Of a stretch of 64,000 nucleotides of DNA, positions 1-10,139 are shown piece by piece (position 1 is the first letter of the stretch; every line of letters begins with the position of its first letter). Origin of the DNA: Symbiodinium natans (lineage: Eukaryota > Sar > Dinophyceae > Suessiales > Symbiodiniaceae); the NCBI GenBank assembly GCA_905221605.1, contig CAJNDS010000291.1, positions 167,545 through 231,544 of the forward strand, read 5' to 3'. A program made the position numbers and the translations under genes. The notes under the pieces are model-generated. The model ran no database searches, had not been told where the DNA came from, and saw only the letters and a program-made list of their open reading frames with translations.

Positions 1-180
1 CGGCACTCCAAGGCTGGGCCCATATGCTTCATCCCAATTTCGCTAAATCCGCCAAGGCCTCGGGCCGAATGTGAGAACAGGCACCCCCTCCAAATCCTCC
101 CTCCCCCCCGTTTGCCCCCCTCCCCCCCCCTTTTGCTTGAGGGGGCCACGGCGGCTCGGCTGGTGTGAGCATTATGTTAC

Positions 181-310
181 GAATCCTGTCCAAGCCGAGA
201 CGTCTAAACCCTGAACCTTGAACCTTGGGCCTTGCACTCTAAACCCAGAAACCCTAAACCCCAAACCGTAAACCTTGAGCCCTAAGCCCTCAACCCTAAA
301 CTAACCCTCA
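181..310. repeat. degenerate telomere-like repeats (CCCTAAA)
   Basis: Diverged copies of the heptamer CCCTAAA, with many CCCTGAA, CCTTGAA and ACCATAA variants. The array is internal, so it is an interstitial telomere-like tract and not a chromosome end. The rest of 1-650 holds a C-rich tract (about 100-135), a GA-rich tract (465-510) and no coding region I can support. Confidence 0.7.
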
Positions 311-649
311 ACACTAAACCATAAACCCGGAATCTAGCGACTTGGGCGCCACCGTGCTCACGCGGATGCGCTGGGCCGGGCCGAGGCGGGTCGCGTAGCG
401 TTGAAATTCAAGACCCCGATATACCCCGATGCAAGGGCGAACTACAAGTCCACGAAACAAAGAACGAAAGAAAGAAAGGAAGAAAGAGAGAGAGAGAGAC
501 AGACAGACCGACCACCTTCGAAGAGTATCTTTGCAGCCCCACTGCCCATGTGTCGTCCCTGGTCCCCTTCTTGCATCATGGGGGTCCTCCGCAGGATGCG
601 CCCCGGCTGCCGGGTGCGCGCTCCGCCCTGGCAGCAGCTGACATGGGCT

Positions 650-1110
650 TTGTACAAGCACACATACACTCACCCACTCAGCCGAAAGCATGCCCTGCTT
701 AACCATGGCCTGAGCAGTGCACCAAAAAAAGCAATGAAGATCACATGGGCGCTTTGATGCCTTTGACTTCGGGAACGGAAACCTTGGGGCACACGACGGA
801 AATATGACCAAAGAAATGCAGCCATGCCCTTAACTCAGAACTCGCCTAGGCCTTTGCCTTTGGTGAAAATGTGGAAAATGGTTTGACGCCAACACGAGTT
901 GGCATGCTTTCGCAAGCGATTGAAAGCTTCACAAGCCAGTTTGCATTGCTTACTGTTCCAGTCGTGGCAGCCAAAGAGGAGTACATAGAGCAGCAATACT
1001 ATACCGTACTCCCCTTTGAACCGTAATAAAAATAATATTTTAATATCCTCTTGGGTCTTATCTAAACAAAAAAACATTCCCACGCCTCCTTTCGGCAGGC
1101 CGCCATCGTC
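650..1110 (+). repeat. dispersed repeat, left copy of an inverted pair
   Basis: About 440 bp here reappears, diverged by substitutions and small indels, in reverse complement at about 4531-4910. Shared landmarks are the block around CAACACGAGTTGGCATGC (about 892), the GTACATAGAGCAGCAATACT block (about 980) and the CCCAAGAGGATATTAAAAT block read from the other strand. No coding capacity is visible. It is probably a mobile non-autonomous repeat; no terminal motif was defined. Confidence 0.75.
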
Positions 1111-1279
1111 TCCGAGAAGGTTGTCATGCCATGGCTTGCCTAGCGCAGCACAGGACACGGCAATGCTGCCTATGCTGCCGGCCCAGCCAGCCCGCAACTC
1201 TCAAACCCTTTTGCACTGAAACCTTCTTGCGTTTGCCCATGGCCCTTGCCATCACCCTGCAAGATCCTGCAAGCTCACC

Positions 1280-1332
1280 CTAAACCCTAAGTCCTAAACC
1301 CTAGACCCTAAACCCTAAACCCCCCCCCCCCC
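1280..1332. repeat. telomere-like array plus poly-C
   Basis: A short run of CCCTAAA-type heptamers ends in an uninterrupted C tract. From 1335 to 1920 I see nothing that I can support as a gene. Confidence 0.7.
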
Positions 1333-1921
1333 CGCCAGAATTCCCCCAAGCGCATCGAGGCAGCCCGGCCTTCTCGTGTGCACGAGGCCCAGAGCTCCCG
1401 TCAGCTTGCGTTGTGTGCGGAGATCACAGGCTTTTCAGAGGGCTTCTTAAGATTCAGAGCTCTGAGGAGTTTCAGGCTTGACCATGGTTCGGGGCTTCGG
1501 ATGAGAGGCTGCATCTGGCTCACTTGTCAGTTCAAGCTGAAACTTCCACGCGAATGGATGCCCACCCTCCATAGGCTCTCTCTAGCTGCAAGACTCAGCC
1601 CCTTCCCCCCAGTGCCTTGACGATGCCAAGCCATCATAAAACGCGAAGGACCTGGCCTGAAGCCTTGAACTGCAGATTTGCAAGTCGCACAAGGCGCGCT
1701 CTGCACGTAAGAAACTGCACAGAAAACCAAACCCAGACCCTAAGCATCCCGAAGCCCTCAAACTGAACAGCTTCCAAAACCCGATGCGCGCCTTTTCCGG
1801 ACCTGCTCTTGCGCTGCCAAGGGAGTCCTTGTGGACCCTCGAAAGCTGACCCGGTTGGCCCCGGAACCCGCTTGTCCTGTTTGCGCAAAAGCTTTCGTAG
1901 AAGTACAGTTGCGCGGACCTC

Positions 1922-2164
1922 CTAGTAGGGGCCCTGCTTGATGGATGGGTCCATGTAGCTGGGCTCCCCGTTCTCGACCTCCTTGCCCACGAAGCCACCG
2001 ACCTTTGGTGGCGTCTTGTCCGGGGAGATGTTGTACTTCTGGGCTGCGTTCTTCAAGACCGCGCCGAAGTACACGATGCTGAAGCCGCAAAAGGCCCAGG
2101 CCAAGGGGTCGATGCCGTAGAAGACGTCGAAGTACTCCTTGCCTTGGGGGCATATCACGGGCAC
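1922..2164 (-). CDS. 3'-terminal exon of a small membrane protein, unrecognised
   Basis: An open stretch ends at a TAG stop at 1922. It has strongly GC-ending codons (GGC AAG GAG TAC TTC GAC), unlike its surroundings. The peptide contains one hydrophobic segment (DPLAWAFCGFSIVYFGAVL) followed by a polar, proline/glycine-rich tail ending SYMDPSIKQGPY. The first credible acceptor is an AG before GCAAGGAG near 2140, so the upstream ATG at 2164 is probably intronic. I do not recognise the family. An exon at 3813-3937 on the same strand could be its 5' part. It could be a small organellar membrane subunit, which is a guess from size and topology only. Confidence 0.5.
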   Translation of the reverse strand: MPVICPQGKEYFDVFYGIDPLAWAFCGFSIVYFGAVLKNAAQKYNISPDKTPPKVGGFVGKEVENGEPSYMDPSIKQGPY

Positions 2165-2399
2165 ATCGCGGGCACATCGGGGGCTGCAGGGCTTCTTGAG
2201 ATTTGTGTTCTGGGAATTCTCAGAAGTTGATTTGAACTACGGAGGGCCACAGACACATCTATTGAACCTAAGTAAAACATCTGTCTGCTGCCAGCCCCGG
2301 CCAAAGAGCTAGCGAAAAGAAACAACCCATCTTGAGCCCGAAGAACGTCACCCTGGTAAAGCCCTTGCAATGTGACCTGCAACCGTTTCTTAAGCTCGA

Positions 2400-3105
2400 A
2401 AATCTCAATGGTCTCTGGAAACCTTGAAAGCCCCCAAAGCCCTCAAATGCTTCAGCCTTCAAACGTTTCCACCCCGCAGCTTCAGCACGAGCAGCCCTTG
2501 TAAACGAAGGCCTCAGCTCCAGCCGGCACAGTCCTGAACAGGCTTCAACGTTTTGAGATCGGAGCCGGTTGATCTGCTTGAAAGTTAGCGGGCTTCCGGT
2601 CTTTTTGAGTCCGGCTGCCACGCGGAGAGCACAAATTTCTCGAAGGCCAGTCAACAATAGTTAAGTGAGTCTCCACACAAAGCTCCGAATTCATCAGCGC
2701 TTGGAGGGTAGCTAAGAGACTTCCCAGCTACCAGGTCAAGAACAGCTCCCAACAGAATGTCCACGAGGATGCCCAGGGGCAAGCCACTCAAAAAAGATAG
2801 GCCCACTTTCGCCCTGACCCTGCAAGCTGGAAGTCAACCAACAAGTCCGAACATTCAGAGCGCCTCGCGCTGAGCGTGAAATGCCTAGAAGTGCCAACCC
2901 CAAAAACTCCAAAAACAACAACCAACCATCAATCCTCTGGAAAAAAAGAACAAGAGAACCCCTTCACCTCGCTTTAACCTCTGGTCCAAGCATCGCCAGG
3001 ACGGCAGCGCCTGCCGCTGCAGAAAGGCGGTCGCTGCGCGGGGCGGCTGGGATGAAAGCCGGGGCGAAGAGGCAGCCTGGGCTTCGAGAGAGGCCTTTTC
3101 GGGTT
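2400..3105. other. intergenic or intronic, nothing recognised
   Basis: No reading frame here has composition, splice signals or motifs that I can support. It may be intron sequence if 1922-2164 and 3813-3937 belong to one gene. Confidence 0.4.
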
Positions 3106-3178
3106 TCGGGGTTTAGGGTTTGGGGTTTGGGGTTTAGGGTTTAGGCTTTAGGGTTTAGGGTTTAGGGTTTAGGGTTCT
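3106..3178. repeat. telomere-like array (TTTAGGG)
   Basis: About ten heptamers of the TTTAGGG type with GGGGTTT and GGCTTTA variants. Confidence 0.9.
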
Positions 3179-3539
3179 CTCGAGCTTCGATGATTTTATA
3201 GCTTGGCCTGACGAGGTTGGAGGAAGTTGTGGTCCTTGCGGTTTTTTGTGGGTTTGTTGGGAGGGTAGGACCTTAGGATGTAGGATGGTACATGGATGTA
3301 CAAAGAGTTGCTACGTTGTTTTTGGGGAGCTTTTGGAGTCTTGCAACATGTTCTCTCTAGTCTTTCCCGACTCCCATATCGCTTTCCAGATGTTGGTCGA
3401 GTTTGGATGCCATCTGCATGTGCGCTTTGTCCTGCTCGCTCCCTAACGAATTGCTGCATGACTTGGGCGTTCCCACTCAAGAACCTGCCAAAAACAACTC
3501 CAGAGCCGCCAGCCTCGCCAATCCCAAACTCAGAGCTCG

Positions 3540-3590
3540 GCGGTGCTCTGGGGTGCTCTGGGGTGCTCTGGGGTGCTCTGCTCTCCCCTT
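3540..3590. repeat. short tandem repeat, GGGGTGCTCT
   Basis: A decamer of the form GGGGTGCTCT is repeated about four times in tandem (about 3546-3585). The remainder of 3180-3800 shows no supportable gene. Confidence 0.7.
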
Positions 3591-3812
3591 CCCCCCCTCG
3601 GCTCACGGACCCTCCCAACTTCTACAGAACGTCTACGCAGTCGCAAGTCGAGAGTCTCGCGAACACCTGCCATGTATACGCCTGGTTTGCTTTTGCACGT
3701 ATTGCCTTCTAAGCAGACATCTGTGAGCCTTTTGCATGAAGAACGAGACAAACATACAACACAGATAATCCCAACCATTTGCACCTGGCTGTGAGCTTAT
3801 TGCGCGACTTTC

Positions 3813-3937
3813 CTGAACTCGCACAACCAGCAAATGGGTCCATCCAGTCGTACGGGGATCCCAGCCCAGCAGCCGAAAGCCACGGCCAAGAGGCACACCT
3901 GCAGTGTCTTCGGAACGTCTTTAAACTCGTCAAACAT
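3813..3937 (-). CDS. candidate first exon, membrane protein, unrecognised
   Basis: An ATG at 3937 opens a frame beginning MFDEFKDVPKTLQ, followed by a hydrophobic segment (VCLLAVAFGCWAGI). The frame reaches a possible GA donor at 3812/3811 and meets a stop at 3797 if unspliced. It could be the 5' exon of the gene whose last exon lies at 1922-2164, since both encode short aromatic-rich membrane peptides on the same strand. That link is inference. Translation in a competing frame is also open, so confidence is low. Confidence 0.3.
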
Positions 3938-4530
3938 TGACAAACCACCTCCTGTTGTGGTCTTTCCCAACACAGAGCAATAAAGAGTTGTGCTGTCACC
4001 TCGCTTGCATGGCTTCGAAGAACCGGCTCTTAAGAATGCACGAGGCACGGAGAGAAGGCGGGCCATGTCCGGATCAGCGCACGCAAGGGGGCGGCAGGGG
4101 TGGTCCAAAAAATTCTGCAGAGCCCGAATCTGCGGCAGTGCGGCTGTAGCATGACAAAGGCCATGAAAGCGCGGAGGGCCTTATGTAGCTCGCCACATGG
4201 AGTGCCCCCTTTGAAATACCAACACTCATCACACATCTTTAGGTCAGTCCCACAATGCAACCAATCCTAACGCAGGGGGCCGTTGCGAATGCTCGGAGCC
4301 AGACTTTCTGGCTGGTAAAACGCGGCAAATTGACGCCCACCCGTGGCTTCACCTCAACTGCAGGAAGTCAAAAGCAGCACCATCTTTCCAGCTCAGACAT
4401 GCTTGTTGTGAGAACGCATTGTAGGTGCTGCAGTACTGAAAGTAGAAGGAGGCGAAAAGTTAGCAGAGGAAGTAGATGTTGATGATATGGGAGAGGATGG
4501 ATGGGATATGAAACTGTTGTGGGTGCTTCT

Positions 4531-4910
4531 TTGGGCGTTGAGGTGGGAATGTTTTTTGTTTATATAAAACCCAAGAGGATATTAAAATATAATGTATATT
4601 AAGGTTCAAAGGGGAGTATAGTATTGCTGCTCTATGTACTCTTCTTTGGCTGCCACGACTGGAACAGTAAGTCATGCAACCCGCCTTGTCCGTGTTGTGA
4701 GCAATGAGCGCTTTCAATCGCTTGCATAAGCATGCCAACTCGTGTTGGCGTCAGACGATTTTCCACATTTTTCACCAAAGGCGAAGGGCGAGTTCGGAGT
4801 GAATGGCATGGCTGCATTTCTTCGGTCATAATTGCTTTGTTGTACACTGCTCAGGCTATGGTTAAACAGGGCATGCTTTCGGCTGAGTGGGTGAGTGCCC
4901 AAAGAGCCCA
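4531..4910 (-). repeat. dispersed repeat, right copy of an inverted pair
   Basis: Reverse-complement partner of 650-1110, with the same order of conserved blocks. The flanks 3940-4530 and 4911-5590 have no supportable gene. An open plus-strand frame at 5157-5590 runs straight into a microsatellite and has no recognisable motif. Confidence 0.75.
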
Positions 4911-5595
4911 ATACCCCTTAGTCAAGGAATTGGAGGTTTGTTGAAGGCTGTGGCGCCAATCTTGTTGATGCCGATGCAAGTGTACACTTAGGCGTTCTGA
5001 TAAATGAGCTTGGAACCTGCCCGAAATAAGGGAGCTCTTGAGGGTGTCGGAGGCCTCAGAACGAGCCAAACTTTTGGTGGGCAAGGCCAGGTGAACACAC
5101 ATGCCTGCCCCTCTCCGTAGTGGCAAAATCGGGTCCTGAACAACCGATTTGCGAGAGTGGCCCTCGTGTCCATGGACTACGCAGGACAGGACGCACACAC
5201 AGAGCCCTGCTGGTGCCCTGAAGCAACGGTTTTCTTTCCTATCGACGAAGTGGAACTTCGCTCGTTGCGGGAGATTCCCAGGCTGTCCTACAAACTCCCT
5301 CGCGTCGGCATCGAATCACTGATCGCAGGGTTTCTGCTCCGTAGGTGGGCTCGGACCAGTGCTGCGGAACTCGGTTCCCCCCACGGGGTCGACATCCGAA
5401 ACTCTTGGGAGGCCGTCGGCTCGTCCCCTCGGCGCTGGTTGGGGACCCGACAGCGGGTGACGGATCCCAAAGAAATGAAGGGTGTCACCTGGCCTCTTGT
5501 CCAAAGTGTTCCCAGTCAGGGATGGGGAGGGGTCCGTCATGCTCGTGCTTTGGGATCTCTACGGCAGCCGGCGGCTCATGATGCAAAGACACACG

Positions 5596-5616
5596 TGTAC
5601 ATATGTAGGTACATAC

Positions 5617-5647
<31 letters not shown>

Positions 5648-5651
5648 CTAC

Positions 5652-5695
<44 letters not shown>

Positions 5696-5752
5696 GTATA
5701 TGTGTATATGTGTATATGTGTATATGTGTATATATATATATATGTATAAATA
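5596..5752. repeat. (TATATG)n microsatellite
   Basis: Near-perfect TATATG hexamers grade into TGTATA and then TA repeats. Reading frames through it on both strands encode low-complexity YVYV or HIHI peptides and are not genes. Confidence 0.95.
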
Positions 5753-6261
5753 GATCTTGCACTTACACATGTGCAGGTTCTATCGATGAGATTGGTTCTG
5801 AGTGGTGGATGCGAACGGCTGCCGCTACTATAAACGCTGGCCCTCACCCTTTACCCCTGCAACCCAAGAACTGTTGCTGGTTGCACAACTTCTGCATCAG
5901 CCGGGAACCCGGCTCAGGGCTGCCAGTGACGGCGGGTAGCCCTGTGGCCTCAATGAAGGGTTGAAGTGCTATGTGGGCCCGGCCGGCATACACACTTTTG
6001 GCTTTCGTATTGTGACCAGATTATTCTTACTTGCCTTGCCTGTCTACTGGCATCGATCAACGTTCTCGATTCAACTTTCACTATTGAACCACCTGCGGCT
6101 GAGCGGGCCCTGAGGAAGAATTGGCAACCTAGACCATGCGTTGCCAGCTATACTGTCTCTGCACTTTGTCTGGACTGTCGATTGACGTTGACTGGCCTTC
6201 GCCGATTCAGTTCTGATTGTGACCGACGGATCAGATATCCTGACTCATTTCGCAGGGACAA

Positions 6262-6385
6262 GGTGTGCATGTGGGTGGTTGTCAAAATCATGGTCCCTTT
6301 CTGGATCCCTATTTGAATACGACACCTCATATATAGGGCACCCCAAAAGGGGATCATCTTTTTGACAACCACCCAATGTGTGTGC
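6262..6385. repeat. small foldback element
   Basis: The left arm around GGGTGGTTGTCAAAA (about 6270-6288) is inverted at TTTTTGACAACCACCC (about 6358-6374). Flanking GTGTGCATG / TGTGTGTGC extends the match. The centre is A+T-rich, with CATATATAGGG. This is the form of a MITE-like hairpin. Confidence 0.65.
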
Positions 6386-6499
6386 GTATGTCTCTGTGTG
6401 TCTGTAAGTGCCTCTGTGTCTTTGCGGTGCGCATGTGTCTGTGCCCTCTACGTGCCTCTGTGTGCCTCTGTGTTGTGTCTCTGTCTCTGTCAGTCTTTC

Positions 6500-8246
6500 C
6501 GTGCGCTGAGAGGCGTCACCCTCCGGGCTCATAGCTGCCGAAACTACAAACCCCAAGGCCCGGGCCGAAAACCAATCACACCAAAACCTCTGTTCTCAAC
6601 TTCAGGGCACCCAGAATTGACAAAGTTCGGAAACTCTCGAAGTTTATCACCACCTACACCCCCTCCCCACCTAAAGATCTACATGACTGGAGGGCCCATG
6701 ACCTTTTCCACAGCTTCGCTCAAGTGCGCGATTTGCTGCACACTTCGGAGTTCACCCGGCTCTTTTCAGACATCCAAGCACTTGATGATCACTCAGTTAA
6801 AGCCCGTGGCGAGGTTACAGTGAAGGCAGTGAAAGGCTGTAGGACTGTAGGGTATTGATCCACGGCCTTTTGCTTTTGCTGTCAGGACCCGAAAGTGAAT
6901 TGGCATGTCCGTAAGTATAGACCCAAAACGAACAGCCTGGGATGCAAAGGGCCTTGGGGGTGTGGTCCCGTCTTGGGTTCGCGAAGGCTTCCAAAATCAA
7001 GGGCTTGGACAACTTGCTATGATCGACCACGGGAACGCGACAGCACAGCAAGTCTGGCCACCGCGGCACTCCCAACAAACCCACCCTGCATCTTGCAACA
7101 ATTGCTCAACACCCCTGATTGGAACATGTGAACACGTGAGTATCTGCAGGTTTGTTCCACTACGGTTTCGCCGCTTTCTTCGCCACAGTGTCGCCCGCTT
7201 TCGGCCAAAACCTCAGCTTCCGAGACGCATCGTGCGGCTGCAGTTCCAAAGATAACAATTCAAAGGGTATAAACTTGCTTTATTCGAGGGAGATCGTGGG
7301 TCCGGGTTTCTCCTCTGCTCTCCTGACCTAATTTTCTTTCTTTTCTTTTGCTCTTCTTCTTCAGGGCCTGAGAGCTACGGAAATTCCCCGCACGCGCCCA
7401 AGTCTCAAGGTCTGTGACCACCCCTCTTTCAGAAAGCCCTGAAAGCAGGCTGATGACAAGGTTTTGCTGACATGTGCTAGTAACCCCCCTGCGTCTCGAC
7501 CAAGCGATAATCAAACCTCAACCAAGGCCGCAAACTGCACTGGCAACTGGGTGGACATGAACGTCTGACTACGGAATTGTGATTGCCTTGCAATCACAAT
7601 TCTCTCTGTCTTTCTGTCTCTGTCTGTCTCTCTGTCTCTGAGTCTGCCCACTCCTAGATCAAATTCAAGCATTTGTTTTGCCAAACTGCGCGTACAGCGC
7701 CACGCTGACTGTGGAGAGGCCGTAGCCGATGAAGGCCAACAGACCCAGATCTCTCTGCGCCTTTGGGGCAGTGTAGCAGCAAAGTTTGGGGGATCACCGC
7801 CCGCCGGTTCATTATCACGCTACTATGCAGCGCACTGCCATGCGACCAGCTTTAGACTTCGAATTTCAGCAGATGCCGCAAGGGTAAGGCCTCGGGAAAA
7901 AGCACCAGCGACAGTGCAGTGGTCGCCAGCTTGTAGCACAAGCTTGCTATCTGTGTTGTCCTGAGTGCAGCTCAGAATGACCTACTAACCTGAGTCCTCT
8001 TAACTAACTGAGCCATCCGCCCTCAAGAGCCAGGATTCCTACCAAACCCCAAAAAAACGGCCCCCCTACGACTCTACGACTGCCTTAATCCGTCAAAGAC
8101 CACAAGGGCACCAAGGAAAGAGCGAGGCGCGTGGCGCTGACACGGCCCTGGAGGGTGAAGACCAGGAGACCTTGGGGAATCTTTGGGAGGAGCATGGCAA
8201 GGGCTGTAAAGTGTCATCCGAAATGGTTGAGGGTTCCCTAAACAGG
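6500..8246. other. non-coding stretch with simple repeats
   Basis: TG/CT-rich repeats run at 6375-6500 and a (CTGT)n tract at 7600-7640. On the minus strand at 7975-8030 there is an A-box-like block (GGCGGATGGCTCAGTTAG) resembling the 5' half of a tRNA, but with no matching 3' half. No gene is supported. Confidence 0.4.
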
Positions 8247-8340
8247 GGCTTAGGGTTTAGGGTTTAGGGTTTAGGGTTTAGGGTTTAGGGTTAGGGCTTC
8301 GGGTTTAGGTTTAGGGCTTCGGGTTTGGGGGTTCGGGTTT
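8247..8340. repeat. telomere-like array (TTTAGGG)
   Basis: About ten heptamers, the distal ones degenerate (GGGCTTCGGG). Further single units lie at 8440-8468. Confidence 0.9.
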
Positions 8341-8525
8341 TTCTGCCACAGCACTGCGGGGTTCATGATTCGGACTTGGGAGAACTGGAAAAACACACAT
8401 GGCTTACGCCTTGCTGGGGTCGCCTGAGGCATTCACATTAGGGTTTAGGGTTTTGGGGGCTAGGGTTTGCAGGTTGGAGTAATGATTCCTTCAATCAACG
8501 CTTGCATCACTCTTTGCGGGGTTTG

Positions 8526-9997
8526 CAGATACTTGGGATGATGCTTCGGAGCTCGGGCGGCCATGTTTATCGAGAAACTCCTCCAACTGAAGACACAGAC
8601 CTAGAAAACTTCATTGCAAACTCCACATGGCTCAACCACAGCAAATCTACCTTGAACCTGAACCCACAAACTCATTCTACAATCGACCTCTAACTCCAGC
8701 CATTGCTGCCCTGACGTTCCCTGGTTTTTCTGAGCTCAGGGTTTCAGACTTCTTGAACCACTGCGGGGGAGTTACGGCGACACACGGGTGTAAAATGTTA
8801 GGCGGGTTAAGGATTGCATGGGTGCCCTTGTTGGAGATTGATGACTGCAGACTCGCTGAGCCAAAGGCCATGGCCATGGCTACATTTCAATCGAGGTTGC
8901 TTCCTTGAAAATCTCGACGCTGGAGCTTGTCTGATTTACAACTCTGCGGCAGCTCCCAAGGATCAGGTCTAACAGTCTAACACAGGTCTGCGGGGATAAC
9001 ATCTGCACAGCCAACGGGGCAGCCGCGCTGCGGGCTACGTTCTCGCGCTTTGCTGAGCTTGCTTCCATGCCGGGCTCAATGACCGTGTTGCCTTTCTCTG
9101 ACGACTATGACACTGTCAAGGCATGCGCCCGAGAGGTTGAGCTACCAAGCTAGTAGTTGCTGAGGTCGTGTTTGAAGCTCTCAAGCACTTTTGTTTGTGC
9201 ATTTCCTCGCTGCTCGGCATTTGCTAGCCCCCCCATGATGGTGGCAAAGCCGGGAATGCCGTACGCGAAAGACTTACCCGAAACCCCCGAATAACAAGAA
9301 GAACTGAAAGGCCCAGAGGCCAGCAGCAGCACTGAAGATGGTCGAAACCGCCAGCACCTGGAGTGCTGGCCACCAAAAACAGAGCAATTACATTATGTTT
9401 TAGGGTTTAGTGTTGCTACTTGAAAACTCCTCCGGAAAAAAAGGGGGGCCAAGGCCGAAGAGTGCCCCTGTGGGTTTTTTATTTTAACAGCCTTTGTTTT
9501 TTCTTAACCCCATGTGCAGATTGAAAATATTGTTCCAAACCCAATGTCTTTTTCCAACCTAAACCTTTTTTCAGACCACCAGTTCCCTCTGGACGAATCA
9601 GGAATTCACTCAGTTCACAGTCTCTCAGATCACTCAACTGGATTGAAGTGTTGGGACTCTGGCTGCTAGGATACGGCAGGGGGTGTTTGACGCACTTGTG
9701 TTGGGATTGCTGAGGTCCCCCTGGCTCCATGGTAAGAACTACGCCCTGAGCCAAAACCCTCCCCAAGTTGAGGAACCGATGTCTCCAGGGTTCAGGGGCC
9801 TTCATGTAGGAGCCTGAATACTTCGAATAGGGTCTTGGGGGGTTCTTATGGTATAATTCTAAAAGGGACCACAAGGGATGATGAGTAAAGATTCCGACCC
9901 CTATCGTAGGCTGCTTCGGGTCTTCAGGCAGAGGAGCCAGCAGGCAGTAGTTGCTGGCATTCACAATGGCGAGGAGAGCATCATAGACGTCCTCCAT
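8526..9997 (-). CDS. exons of an unrecognised multi-exon gene
   Basis: Several minus-strand blocks look like exons. The best is 9278-9357: an AG|G acceptor, 26 codons of hydrophobic sequence (STIFSAAAGLWAFQFFLLFG) and a canonical GTAAGT donor. Others are about 9914-9997 (EDVYDALLAIVNASNYCLL), 8996-9104 (GNTVIEPGMEASSAKRENV) with an AG acceptor near 9105, and 8526-8596 (LEEFLDKHGRPSSEASSQ) after a CTTCAG acceptor. Reading phases between blocks were not all reconciled, so they may belong to one or to two genes. No domain is recognised; at least one transmembrane segment is likely. Confidence 0.4.
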
Positions 9998-10026
9998 GCC
10001 TCGGCAGTGCTAAGTCCAGGGTTAAG

Positions 10027-10135
10027 GGTTTGGTTTAGGGTTTAGGGTTTCTGCAGCACCATCTAGGGCTTCGGGTTTCGGGTTTCGGGTTTAGGGTTCA
10101 GGGTTTAGGGTTCAGGGTTTAGGGTTTAGGGAACC
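10027..10135. repeat. telomere-like array (TTTAGGG)
   Basis: Two clusters of TTTAGGG with TTCAGGG and TTTCGGG variants, separated by about 30 bp. Confidence 0.85.
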
Positions 10136-10139
10136 CGCA

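Noticed and set aside
1-320. True chromosome end
   Set aside because: Telomere-like repeats here are degenerate and followed outward by unrelated sequence; similar arrays occur throughout the window.
5157-5964. Plus-strand frames of 160-198 codons around the (TATATG)n tract
   Set aside because: Much of the length is microsatellite; the remainder has no motif or coding bias.
7262-7325. tRNA 3' half (GATCGTGGGTCC followed by TCTCC)
   Set aside because: Only a degenerate T-arm-like block; there is no matching 5' half at a suitable distance.
7975-8030. tRNA gene on the minus strand
   Set aside because: An A-box-like 5' part is visible, but the anticodon arm does not fold and no B box or 3' acceptor strand follows. 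It is at most a tRNA-derived fragment.
9750-9775. A further spliced-leader relict (GGTTTTGGCTCAGG on the minus strand)
   Set aside because: Only the central TTTTGGCTCA matches, it does not end CAAG, and it precedes no intronless gene.
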